From: Sulfuricella sp.
GTDB lineage: Bacteria; Pseudomonadota; Gammaproteobacteria; Burkholderiales; Sulfuricellaceae
NCBI GenBank assembly: GCA_028713975.1
Contig: JAQTNE010000010.1
Coordinates: forward strand, 1 to 64,000
DNA length: 64,000 nt
Direction: 5' to 3'
The notes under the pieces were generated by a model. It was not told where the DNA came from, did no database searches, and saw nothing but the letters and a program-made list of their open reading frames with translations. Positions 10,797 through 21,875 of this stretch are shown in pieces. The translations under genes and the position numbers were made by a program. Position 1 is the stretch's first letter. Every line of letters begins with the position of its first letter.

Positions 10797-11063
10797 GTGT
10801 TCCTCGGCTCGGAGCCGTTTATCAAGCACATGCAACGATTGGCTGATAAAACCAATATCGGCGAGATACCGCGCGCGCAACGCCGCCCCTTGGCAAAGCC
10901 ACTGGACTATTACCAGAAGAAACATCATGACGCGAAAGCCGCGATGGTTGCCGCTTACGCCACTGGCGACTACTCGATGCAAGCAATAGCGGATTTCTTC
11001 GGGGTGCATTACGCTACGGTCAGCAGAGCGGTAAAGCAGAGAATGTATGAATGCAAGACTTGA
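10797..11063 (+). pseudogene. C-terminal remnant of a REP-associated/Y1-type transposase (HTH tail)
   Basis: FLGSEPFIKHMQRL...IPRAQRRPLAKPL...AYATGDYSMQAIADFFGVHYATVSRAVKQ; preceded by in-frame TAG; no catalytic N-terminal domain. Confidence 0.6.
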
Positions 11064-11068
11064 CCCCA

Positions 11069-11223
11069 AATCGCACTTTCGACTGAGCGAAGATGTCATT
11101 GGCTATTTTAAGCAAATGGCAGAGGAAGCTGGCGTCCCATATCAAAGCCTCATCAATCTTTATCTGCGCGATTGTGTGGCGCACCATAAAAAAATAGATA
11201 TATCCTGGCAAACCAAGGCCTAG
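11069..11223 (+). pseudogene. BrnA/CopG-type antitoxin C-terminal remnant
   Basis: Frame without ATG: FRLSEDVIGYFKQMAEEAGVPYQSLINLYLRDCVAHHKKIDISWQTKA*. Confidence 0.55.
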
Positions 11224-11286
11224 CCAATCATTCCGGCAGACCGCCTATAGCGGCGGCTGAACTCAAACATCAGGCGTCCGAACGAA

Positions 11287-11853
11287 ATGCAAAAGAGATG
11301 CAAATGGTGCGGCAGCGACCCCCTATATGTTGCCTACCACGATGACGAATGGGGGCGGCCCATCCATGATGACCGACGCCTCTTTGAATTCCTCATTCTG
11401 GAAGGCGCGCAGGCGGGTTTGAGCTGGCTGACCATATTGAAGAAGCGGGAAAATTACAGAAAGGCGTTTCATGGTTTTGACTGTGAACGTGTCGCCAGTT
11501 ACTCGCAACGTGATGTTGACCGCCTGTTAGCCGACCCCGGCATTGTCCGAAACCGCCTCAAGATCGAATCGGCCATCAGGAATGCGCGAGGGGTTCTTAA
11601 AATCCAGCGGGAATACGAATCGCTCGATGCGTTTTTGTGGCGTTATGTTGACGGCACGCCGATCCAGAACGCGTGGAAGAGCATGGCGGAACTGCCGGCA
11701 CAAACGAAGGAGTCCGAGATGATGAGCAAGGACCTGAAAAAACGCGGGTTCAACTTCATCGGGCCAACCATCTGCTATGCTTTCATGCAGGCAGTCGGCA
11801 TGGTGAACGACCACATGACGGACTGCTTCTGTTACGACGAGGTCTCTGAATGA
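11287..11853 (+). CDS. tag: DNA-3-methyladenine glycosylase I
   Basis: KRCKWCGSDPLYVAYHDDEWGRPIHDDRRLFEFLILEGAQAGLSW. Confidence 0.96.
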   Translation: MQKRCKWCGSDPLYVAYHDDEWGRPIHDDRRLFEFLILEGAQAGLSWLTILKKRENYRKAFHGFDCERVASYSQRDVDRLLADPGIVRNRLKIESAIRNARGVLKIQREYESLDAFLWRYVDGTPIQNAWKSMAELPAQTKESEMMSKDLKKRGFNFIGPTICYAFMQAVGMVNDHMTDCFCYDEVSE

Positions 11854-11883
11854 ACAACCAACCCGGCATCAGGATTTTTATCC

Positions 11884-12207
11884 ATGACCCCACCTGAAAA
11901 TCCAGACGAGATACTCCGCGCCAAACTGAATCTTGAAACCTCTCGCATCGCGTGGACGGAATTGTTGCGTTTTTTTGCTGCCGGTAGCGTAATTGCGGTT
12001 GACGATGAACTGGATCTAATCGAGGTGGCGCTTCGGGTTTCAAACAACAACAAGGCGCAAATCGAACAATGGCTGGCGGAGCACAAGGTCGAAAAAGTGT
12101 CGGATGCGCAAGCCAAGACTTGGCTGGATACCGACGCCATGCTGTGGGCAGTGGTGGTTCATCCGTGGATTCTGGTTCAGCACAAGGGCCGGGAGGCTTA
12201 CCATTGA
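11884..12207 (+). CDS. DUF2288-like protein
   Basis: 107-aa ORF; LNLETSRIAWTELLRFFAAGSVIAVDDELDLIEVA... Confidence 0.8.
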   Translation: MTPPENPDEILRAKLNLETSRIAWTELLRFFAAGSVIAVDDELDLIEVALRVSNNNKAQIEQWLAEHKVEKVSDAQAKTWLDTDAMLWAVVVHPWILVQHKGREAYH

Positions 12208-12761
12208 TGCCCGGCAAAATCACGCCTGAAGAAATTATCGGTTTCTGGTATTCGGCAGAAATGCGACAACGCTGGTTTTCATCGACCCCGGAACTCGACG
12301 CTGACATTCGCAATCGGTACGAGTCGCTATGGGCCAGTGCGGCCAGGGGCGAGCTGGATGAATGGAAAAGCGGCCCGGAAGGATGCCTGGCATTGATCAT
12401 CGTGCTCGACCAGTTCCCGCTCAACATGTTTCGCGGCGAGGCCAAGAGTTTCCAAACCGAACACCAAGCCATCGAGGCGACCAAATACGCGCTGGCAAAG
12501 GGCTACAACAAGGTATTGCCAGCCGAACAACTCGCCTTTTTATACATGCCGCTGATGCATAGTGAGAATCTCGAAGATCAAGATCTTTCGGTAAAGCTGT
12601 TCGCAGAAGCCCGCCTTGAAAGTAATTTGCGCTTTGCCCAACACCATCGTGAGCTGATCAGAAAATTCAGCCGGTTTCCACATCGCAACGCCATCCTCGG
12701 CAGAGAAAGTACGCCCGCTGAAATTGAATATCTTCAGTCCAAGGAAGCCTTTCTCGGCTGA
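12207..12761 (+). CDS. DUF924 family protein
   Basis: IIGFWYSAEMRQRWFSSTPELDADIRNRYE; LDQFPLNMFRGEA; ATG overlaps the upstream stop. Confidence 0.88.
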   Translation: MPGKITPEEIIGFWYSAEMRQRWFSSTPELDADIRNRYESLWASAARGELDEWKSGPEGCLALIIVLDQFPLNMFRGEAKSFQTEHQAIEATKYALAKGYNKVLPAEQLAFLYMPLMHSENLEDQDLSVKLFAEARLESNLRFAQHHRELIRKFSRFPHRNAILGRESTPAEIEYLQSKEAFLG

Positions 12762-12846
12762 CACGTCATAAAGCGCTGCCCTACCGGGCTGGCGTGAACC
12801 GCATTACAATGGGCGACCCTGAACAAGACTTATCCGAAATACCCGC

Positions 12847-14454
12847 ATGCTGCGACTGACCGAGACAAAACTCCCCATCGACCACCCCGAAGGCGCGATC
12901 CGGGCCGCCATTATCAAGCGGCTGGGCATCAGACCGGAGGAACTGGTCGGCTATTCGATCGTCCGCCGCGGCCATGACGCCCGCAAGCCGGAAGCGATTC
13001 TGTTTGTCTATACGCTGGATGTCGAGCTGAAGAACGAAAAGGCCGTGCTCAAGCGGATGAAAAAAGACCAGCACCTCTCGCCATCGCCGGACACGAGTTA
13101 CCGTTTCGTGGCGCAGGCGCCGGACAACTTGACTTCGAGGCCGGTGGTAATCGGCACCGGCCCGGCGGGACTGTTTGCCGGACTGGTGCTGGCGCAGATG
13201 GGCTTTCGCCCAATCATCCTGGAGCGCGGCAAGGCGGTGCGCGAACGCACCAAGGACACGTTCGGCCTGTGGCGGCAGGGCGAGCTCAACCCGGAATCCA
13301 ACGTGCAGTTCGGCGAGGGCGGCGCGGGCACTTTTTCCGACGGCAAGCTCCACAGCCAGATCAAGGACCCCGGCCACTATGGCAAGAAGGTGCTGACGGA
13401 GTTCGTTACGGCCGGCGCGCCGCCCGAGATCATGTATGTGAGCAAGCCCCATATCGGCACTTTCCGACTGGTGAGCATGGTGGAAAAGATGCGAGCAACC
13501 ATCGAGTCGCTCGGCGGCGAAGTCTGTTTTCAGAGCCGTGTGGACGATCTCGACATCGACAACGGGCAGGTGCGCGGCGTAGTGCTGGCCGGCGGCGAAC
13601 GCATCGCAACTAGCCATGTGGTGCTGGCGGTTGGCCACAGCGCGCGCGACACCTTCCAGATGCTTTACGACCGGGGCGTGTATATCGAGGCCAAGCCGTT
13701 TTCCATCGGCTTTCGCATCGAACACCCGCAGTCGCTGATCGACCGCTGCCGCTTCGGCAAGAATGCCGGCAACCCGTTGCTGGGCGCCGCCGATTACAAG
13801 CTGGTGCATCACTGCGGCAATGGTCGTTCGGTTTACAGTTTCTGCATGTGCCCCGGCGGCACGGTAGTGGCGGCCACGTCGGAGCCGGGCTGCGTGGTGA
13901 CCAACGGCATGAGCCAGTATTCGCGCAGCGAGCGCAACGCCAATAGCGGCATCGTGGTCGACATCTCACCCGCCGACTATCCCGGCGACCCGCTGGCGGG
14001 CATCGCCTTTCAGCGTCACTGGGAGGCGCGCGCCTTCGAGCTGGGCGGCGGCAATTATTCCGCGCCGGGGCAACTGGTCGGCGACTTTCTCGCCGGCAAG
14101 CCTTCCACCGCGCTCGGCAGCGTGCAGCCCTCCTATACGCCCGGCGTGCATTTGTGCGATCTCGCCACCGCCCTGCCGGATTACGCCATCGAGGCGATCC
14201 GTGAGGCGCTTCCGGCCTTCGACAAGCAGATCAAGGGTTTTGCCATGCATGACGCGGTGCTGACCGGGGTCGAGACGCGCACCTCCTCGCCGATCCGTAT
14301 CAAGCGCAACGAGGATTACCAGAGCCTGAATACCGTGGGACTTTACCCGGCGGGAGAGGGTGCGGGTTATGCGGGAGGGATTCTTTCGGCGGCGGTGGAT
14401 GGCATCAAGGTGGCCGAGGCGGTTGCTTTGAGCATGGTCAAGCGTTCGGTTTAA
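12847..14454 (+). CDS. NAD(P)/FAD-dependent oxidoreductase (COG2509-like)
   Basis: VVIGTGPAGLFAGLVLAQMGFRPIILERG dinucleotide-binding motif; NVQFGEGGAGTFSDGKL. Confidence 0.9.
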   Translation: MLRLTETKLPIDHPEGAIRAAIIKRLGIRPEELVGYSIVRRGHDARKPEAILFVYTLDVELKNEKAVLKRMKKDQHLSPSPDTSYRFVAQAPDNLTSRPVVIGTGPAGLFAGLVLAQMGFRPIILERGKAVRERTKDTFGLWRQGELNPESNVQFGEGGAGTFSDGKLHSQIKDPGHYGKKVLTEFVTAGAPPEIMYVSKPHIGTFRLVSMVEKMRATIESLGGEVCFQSRVDDLDIDNGQVRGVVLAGGERIATSHVVLAVGHSARDTFQMLYDRGVYIEAKPFSIGFRIEHPQSLIDRCRFGKNAGNPLLGAADYKLVHHCGNGRSVYSFCMCPGGTVVAATSEPGCVVTNGMSQYSRSERNANSGIVVDISPADYPGDPLAGIAFQRHWEARAFELGGGNYSAPGQLVGDFLAGKPSTALGSVQPSYTPGVHLCDLATALPDYAIEAIREALPAFDKQIKGFAMHDAVLTGVETRTSSPIRIKRNEDYQSLNTVGLYPAGEGAGYAGGILSAAVDGIKVAEAVALSMVKRSV

Positions 14455-14458
14455 GCAA

Positions 14459-14704
14459 TTAACCTGCCCAGCCCACACCCGCCACGGCGTAGCCATCCGC
14501 TTCGCATTTTTCGCCGATAGTCTGCAAGCAAAGGCGCAAATCGTCGACGGATTGCAGCAGTTGTTTCTCTTTCCGGGTGCCGCGCCAACCGAGCTTTCCC
14601 CATGACTTGATGAGCACGAGGTCGCCCAGCAAATCGTGGTCGAACGTGACGCAGTACCAGTGGTGCCGGTTCAGGTCGTGATCGTGTTTTTCCCAGTAGA
14701 GCAT
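14459..14704 (-). CDS. Stand-alone WGR-domain protein
   Basis: HHWYCVTFDHDLLGDLVLIKSWGKLGWRGTRK. Confidence 0.8.
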   Translation of the reverse strand: MLYWEKHDHDLNRHHWYCVTFDHDLLGDLVLIKSWGKLGWRGTRKEKQLLQSVDDLRLCLQTIGEKCEADGYAVAGVGWAG

Positions 14705-14752
14705 GGCGTGATTATAAATAAATTCCGACCGGTTTCGTAGCCTGTGAAGTAA

Positions 14753-16015
14753 TTACTTACCCTTCGCCCCGACTTCGAGCCAAGCCAGCACCCCCTGACC
14801 AGCAGCGCGCCCGCTGGCGAAACAAGCGGTAAGCAGGTAGCCGCCGGTCGGCGCTTCCCAGTCCAGCATCTCGCCGGCGCAGAACACGCCGGGCAGGTCG
14901 CGAATCATCAGACGCCGATCAAGTGCCTCGAAGACCACCCCGCCCGCACTGCTGATCGCTTCATCAAGAGGGCGCGGCGCAATGAGGCGCAGCGGCAGCG
15001 CCTTGATCGCTGCCGCCAGCTTAACCGGATCGGCGAATTCCTGCGCCGACAACACTTCCCGCAGCAACCCAGCCTTCACCCCCTTAATGCCCACCCGGCT
15101 CTGGAGATGGCTGGACAGCGAGCGCGAACCGCGCGGCCGCGACAGTTCGTCGGTCAGGCGTTGCAGTTCCCAACCGGGTGCTAGATCGAGCTGGATGACC
15201 GCAGTTACATTTGCTTCTATCTCGTCGCGTAAAGATGCGGACAAGGCATAGATCAAGCCCCCCTCGATGCCACTCAACGTCACCACGAATTCACCCTGCT
15301 TGCGAAACTCGGTTCCTGCCGCATCGGTAAAGGACGCGACCACCGGTTTCACCGGATGCCCGGCGAAGCGCGTGCGTAAGTGCTCGCTCCAGCCGATGTC
15401 GAAGCCACAGTTTGTTGGCCGCAGCGCCGCAACCGAAACACCGCGCTGCGCCAGCAACGGCACCCACGCGCCATCGGAACCAAGCCGCGCCCGACTGCCA
15501 CCGCCCAGCGCCAGCACTACCGCGTCAGCGTGCACCAACTGTTCGCCCTGCGGCGTGGCAAATCGCAGCGCTCCGCTCTCGTCCCAGCCGCGCCAACCAT
15601 GCCGCATATGAAAGCTCACTCCCTCCGCGCGCAGCCGGTGTAACCAGGCACGCAACAGCGGCGCGGCTTTTTTCTCAACGGGAAACACGCGCCCCGAAGT
15701 GCCAATGAAAGTCTCAACGCCGAGTCCGAGCGCCCACTCGCGCAGGGCTTCCGGCCCGAATGCGCCGAGCAGCGGCTCGATCTGCGTGCGGCGTTCACCG
15801 TAGCGCGACAGGAATGCCTCGGTGGGCTCGGCGTGGGTGAGGTTCAGCCCGCCTTTGCCTGCCAGCAGGAACTTGCGCCCCACCGACGGCATGGCATCAT
15901 ATAGATCGACCCGCGCGCCGCCACGGACTAGCGCCTCTGCCGCCATCAGCCCGGCAGGGCCGCCGCCGATGACGGCAGCCGAACGGGAACGATCTGTATC
16001 TGACTGGAACGCCAT
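14753..16015 (-). CDS. TIGR03862/BaiN-like flavoprotein
   Basis: AAVIGGGPAGLMAAEALVRGGARVDLYDAMPSVGRKFLLAGKGGLNLTHAEP. Confidence 0.9.
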   Translation of the reverse strand: MAFQSDTDRSRSAAVIGGGPAGLMAAEALVRGGARVDLYDAMPSVGRKFLLAGKGGLNLTHAEPTEAFLSRYGERRTQIEPLLGAFGPEALREWALGLGVETFIGTSGRVFPVEKKAAPLLRAWLHRLRAEGVSFHMRHGWRGWDESGALRFATPQGEQLVHADAVVLALGGGSRARLGSDGAWVPLLAQRGVSVAALRPTNCGFDIGWSEHLRTRFAGHPVKPVVASFTDAAGTEFRKQGEFVVTLSGIEGGLIYALSASLRDEIEANVTAVIQLDLAPGWELQRLTDELSRPRGSRSLSSHLQSRVGIKGVKAGLLREVLSAQEFADPVKLAAAIKALPLRLIAPRPLDEAISSAGGVVFEALDRRLMIRDLPGVFCAGEMLDWEAPTGGYLLTACFASGRAAGQGVLAWLEVGAKGK

Positions 16016-16055
16016 ATCAGGTGACCTTCATTAAACGGGAAATGACGCATCAAGT

Positions 16056-16091
16056 AAAAATGGCGGAGAAACATCGTTCTCCGCCATTTTT
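16056..16091. terminator. Bidirectional terminator-like hairpin downstream of ssb
   Basis: AAAAATGGCGGAGAA-acatcg-TTCTCCGCCATTTTT, 15-bp perfect stem with A/T tails. Confidence 0.75.
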
Positions 16092-16112
16092 ATTTACATC
16101 GATTAGCTAGTA

Positions 16113-16243
16113 GTCAGTCATGTTAAAACGGGTGAATACGGCACCGGCAGACTACCTCCCCCTTTGTAAAAGGGGGATTTACGGTAGCGACTATTTGCCA
16201 CGCTTTTAAATCCCCCCTAAGCCCCCCTTTTTCAAAGGGGGGT
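16113..16243 (-). repeat. Dispersed intergenic repeat, copy B (inverted relative to copy A)
   Basis: Reverse complement aligns with 3312-3452. Confidence 0.85.
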
Positions 16244-16257
16244 GTCTCTTTTTGTTT

Positions 16258-16719
16258 CTAAAACGGAATATCGTCCTCGAAGTTATCGAAGTCGCCACCG
16301 CCTTTGGCCGCAGCTTTCGCACCGCTGCTGCTACTGCTGCTGCTCGCTGCGGGCTTATCCACCACCTCGAAGCTATTGCCGCCGCTAGTGCGGCTGCTCA
16401 GCATCTGCATTTCGTTGGCGATGATCTCGGTGGTGTATTTTTCCACACCGGATTTATCCGTCCATTTGCGGGTTTCCAGGCGTCCTTCAACGTAGGCCAT
16501 GCTGCCTTTCTTCAGATACTCGCCGGCGATTTCAGCCAATTTGCGATAGAAGGTGACGCGATGCCACTCGGTTTTTTCCTGCTTCTCGCCGTTTTTGTCC
16601 TTCCAGTTTTCACTGGTAGCCAGGGTAATATTGGTCACCGCGTCGCCATTGGGCATGTAACGGGTTTCCGGATCCTTGCCCAAACGTCCAACCAGAATTA
16701 CCTTGTTCACTGATGCCAT
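16258..16719 (-). CDS. ssb: Single-stranded DNA-binding protein
   Basis: [36 protein letters not shown]...DNFEDDIPF acidic tip. Confidence 0.98.
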   Translation of the reverse strand: MASVNKVILVGRLGKDPETRYMPNGDAVTNITLATSENWKDKNGEKQEKTEWHRVTFYRKLAEIAGEYLKKGSMAYVEGRLETRKWTDKSGVEKYTTEIIANEMQMLSSRTSGGNSFEVVDKPAASSSSSSSGAKAAAKGGGDFDNFEDDIPF

Positions 16720-16720
16720 T

Positions 16721-18100
16721 TCACGCTCCTCCCTCGATCAATTTAACTGCGTTGTCCTCGTCCCATCCCGCCATTTCCACCTTGAGGTAGGCGGTGCCAT
16801 CTTCCACATCGACTGCCGCCTCCATTACCCCTTGCAGGCCGGTCAGCCGGCGCGACAGTTCGCGCGCTGCTTCTACGGTCATCGGTTCTAGATGATACAT
16901 TTTGGTGCGCACGGCAGGCGGCGTTTTCATGCTGGCCGCCATGGCCAGCCACAACATGCTCATTACGCTACCGAATGCGAATACCGCCCATTCCCCAACG
17001 TAATGCGAAAGAACACCGCCCGCCACGCCGCCGGTAAACAGCCCCAGAGCCTGCGAGGTATTATACACGCCCATCGCAGTGCCCTTGGCGCGTGCGGGAG
17101 CGATCTTGGAGATCAGCGAGGGCAGACTGGCTTCGAGGATATTGAAGGCGATAAAGAACAGCAGAAGCATCATGACGATGCCCCAGAAATCCCGGATCAG
17201 CACGGTCATCAACAACTGCGACAGCAGCAGCATGGCGACGGCGGAAACGAAGACCGGCTTGAGCTTGGCTTTCTTCTCGCCGTAAATGATCGCGGGCACC
17301 ATGATCGCAAATGCGCCCAGCATCACCGGCAGGTAAATTTTCCAGTGCTGGGCTTCCGGCATCCCGCCAGTTTCGCGCAGGGCGAAGGGGATCACCACGA
17401 ACATCGCCATTTGTGCAGCGTGCAGCGCGAAAATGCCGAAATTCAACCGCAGCAATTGCTTGTCACGCAGCACGTCACTCAGGCGCGCCGGGGTCGCCTC
17501 CGCATCGGAATGGAAATGGCTGACTTTAGGATCGGGAACCACGGCATAAATTACGCCCATCGCCGCCAACGCCAGCACGCCAGTGAGCGCAAACATACCG
17601 GGCACGCCGATCACCTGGTAAAGCGCCGGGCCGATCACCATGGATGCGGCGAACGACAGGCCGATGGTGGAGCCGATCATCGCCATCGCCTTGGTGCGGT
17701 GTTCCTCCCGCGTCAGGTCGGCGAGCAACGCCGTCACGGCGGCGGAAATTGCGCCTGCGCCCTGGATCGAACGCCCGACAATCACCATGTAAATATCGCT
17801 GGCATAAGCCGCGACAAAGCTGCCGATCACGAACAGCAGCAAGCCGAAATAGATCACCCGCTTGCGCCCCCAACGATCCGACGCCATGCCGAAAGGCAGT
17901 TGCAGCATCGCCTGGGTCAGGCCGTAGGCGCCCAGCGCCAAGCCGATCAGCATGTGGTTGCCGCCGCCCGGCAGGGTTTGGGCATAGATGGCGAACACCG
18001 GCAGAATCAGGAACATGCCGAGCATGCGCAAACCGAAAATTCCGGCCAGGCCGACGCTGGCGCGAAGCTCGATTGGAGTCATCTTTTCGGAAATTTGCAT
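16721..18100 (-). CDS. MFS transporter
   Basis: 12-TM-like; [22 protein letters not shown]; start chosen at [15 protein letters not shown]. Confidence 0.9.
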   Translation of the reverse strand: MQISEKMTPIELRASVGLAGIFGLRMLGMFLILPVFAIYAQTLPGGGNHMLIGLALGAYGLTQAMLQLPFGMASDRWGRKRVIYFGLLLFVIGSFVAAYASDIYMVIVGRSIQGAGAISAAVTALLADLTREEHRTKAMAMIGSTIGLSFAASMVIGPALYQVIGVPGMFALTGVLALAAMGVIYAVVPDPKVSHFHSDAEATPARLSDVLRDKQLLRLNFGIFALHAAQMAMFVVIPFALRETGGMPEAQHWKIYLPVMLGAFAIMVPAIIYGEKKAKLKPVFVSAVAMLLLSQLLMTVLIRDFWGIVMMLLLFFIAFNILEASLPSLISKIAPARAKGTAMGVYNTSQALGLFTGGVAGGVLSHYVGEWAVFAFGSVMSMLWLAMAASMKTPPAVRTKMYHLEPMTVEAARELSRRLTGLQGVMEAAVDVEDGTAYLKVEMAGWDEDNAVKLIEGGA

Positions 18101-18167
18101 ATGAATTTGAAGTGCAACGCCAAAATTGCGTATAGTAGCAGGTTGCCTTTTGCTCTGCACAAAACAC

Positions 18168-20993
<2,826 letters not shown>

Positions 20994-21000
20994 ATAGCCC

Positions 21001-21035
21001 GTAGCCCGGAAGAAGCGTAGCGCAATCCGGGCTAC
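21001..21035. repeat. REP-like short palindrome, possible uvrA terminator
   Basis: GTAGCCCGG-aagaagcgtagcgcaat-CCGGGCTAC. Confidence 0.6.
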
Positions 21036-21054
21036 GTTCCTCAAATCCCCCTCA

Positions 21055-21091
21055 GTTTGCAATTTTATATAAATACTTATATATTGCAAAC
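21055..21091 (+). promoter_or_regulatory. Promoter/operator of the HigBA-like pair: palindrome spanning TTGCAA-17 bp-TATATT
   Basis: GTTTGCAAT (21055-21063)/ATTGCAAAC (21083-21091); -35 at 21057-21062, -10 at 21080-21085, directly abutting ATG 21092. Confidence 0.6.
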
Positions 21092-21415
21092 ATGAAACCC
21101 CTCAAGTTTATCGGCTCCAGCGAGGACGATCTGGCCGCATTTCCAAACGAAGCCAAAGGCGCTGCCGGCCACGAGCTTTGGCAAATGCAGCTTGGTTTGA
21201 TGCCCTCCGACTGGAAGCCGGTGATGAATATTGGCGCAGGCGCTTATGAGATTCGTGTTCACGTGTTGGGCGAGTGGCGGGTCATTTATGTCGCGAAATT
21301 TGCCGATGCGATTTATGTGCTGCATGCCTTCCAGAAGAAAACACAGCAGACGAGCAAGGAAGACATCGCACTGGCAAGCGCTCGTTACAAGCAACTCAAG
21401 GAGAGCAGCAAATGA
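21092..21415 (+). CDS. HigB/DUF891-like RelE-superfamily toxin
   Basis: AAGHELWQMQLGLMPSDWKPVMNIGAGAYEIRVH...WRVIYVAKFADAIYVLHAFQKKTQQT. Confidence 0.88.
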   Translation: MKPLKFIGSSEDDLAAFPNEAKGAAGHELWQMQLGLMPSDWKPVMNIGAGAYEIRVHVLGEWRVIYVAKFADAIYVLHAFQKKTQQTSKEDIALASARYKQLKESSK

Positions 21416-21699
21416 AAAAAGAGAAGATCACAGAATCCTGCGGCAACGTATTTCTGGACATCGGCTTTTCGCCGGAAGAGGCCACCATCCTTGCGATGCG
21501 CGCCCAGTTGATGGGTGAACTGCGCATCAAAATCCGCGACGAAAAATGGCCCCAGGCTGAAGCCGCAAAAGTACTGGGCATCTCGCAATCGCGCGTATCC
21601 GACTTGATCCGCGGAAAATGGGACAAATTCAGCCTGGACATGCTGATTACCCTAGCGACACGAGCGGGAAAGAAAGTGGAATTGAAACTGGCGGCATAA
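21412..21699 (+). CDS. XRE-family HigA-like antitoxin
   Basis: KWPQAEAAKVLGISQSRVSDLIRGKWDKFSLDMLITLATRAGKKV; ATGA overlap with the toxin. Confidence 0.88.
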   Translation: MKKEKITESCGNVFLDIGFSPEEATILAMRAQLMGELRIKIRDEKWPQAEAAKVLGISQSRVSDLIRGKWDKFSLDMLITLATRAGKKVELKLAA

Positions 21700-21813
21700 T
21701 CGTTTGAGGTTACGCCGGCTGCACATGCTTTGGTATTCATGCAAAGACCTTCCCAAGCCAGATTCAACGCGCATAAAAAAAGCCGGGCAAGCCCTAGCCG
21801 TTCACTTAAGGTG

Positions 21814-21841
21814 TTGGCTTTTAGTTAAAACGGTGTAAAAT
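21814..21841 (+). promoter_or_regulatory. Candidate promoter of the 596-aa gene: TTGGCT-16 bp-TAAAAT
   Basis: Consensus-like hexamers read in sequence; -10 overlaps the left arm of the downstream hairpin. Confidence 0.45.
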
Positions 21842-21875
21842 CCCCTTATATCCATCGATGTAAGGGGATTTTTTT
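21838..21875 (+). terminator. Terminator-like hairpin immediately 5' of the 596-aa ORF
   Basis: AAATCCCCTTA (21838-21848), 12-nt loop, TAAGGGGATTT (21861-21871), T-tract to 21875, ATG at 21876. Confidence 0.75.

Noticed and set aside
12781-13812. 343-aa minus-strand ORF opposite the FAD oxidoreductase
   Set aside because: Shadow ORF; the plus strand has a clear GxGxxG-type FAD motif.
16318-16362. CTG-like tract
   Set aside because: Ser/Ala-rich linker codons of ssb.
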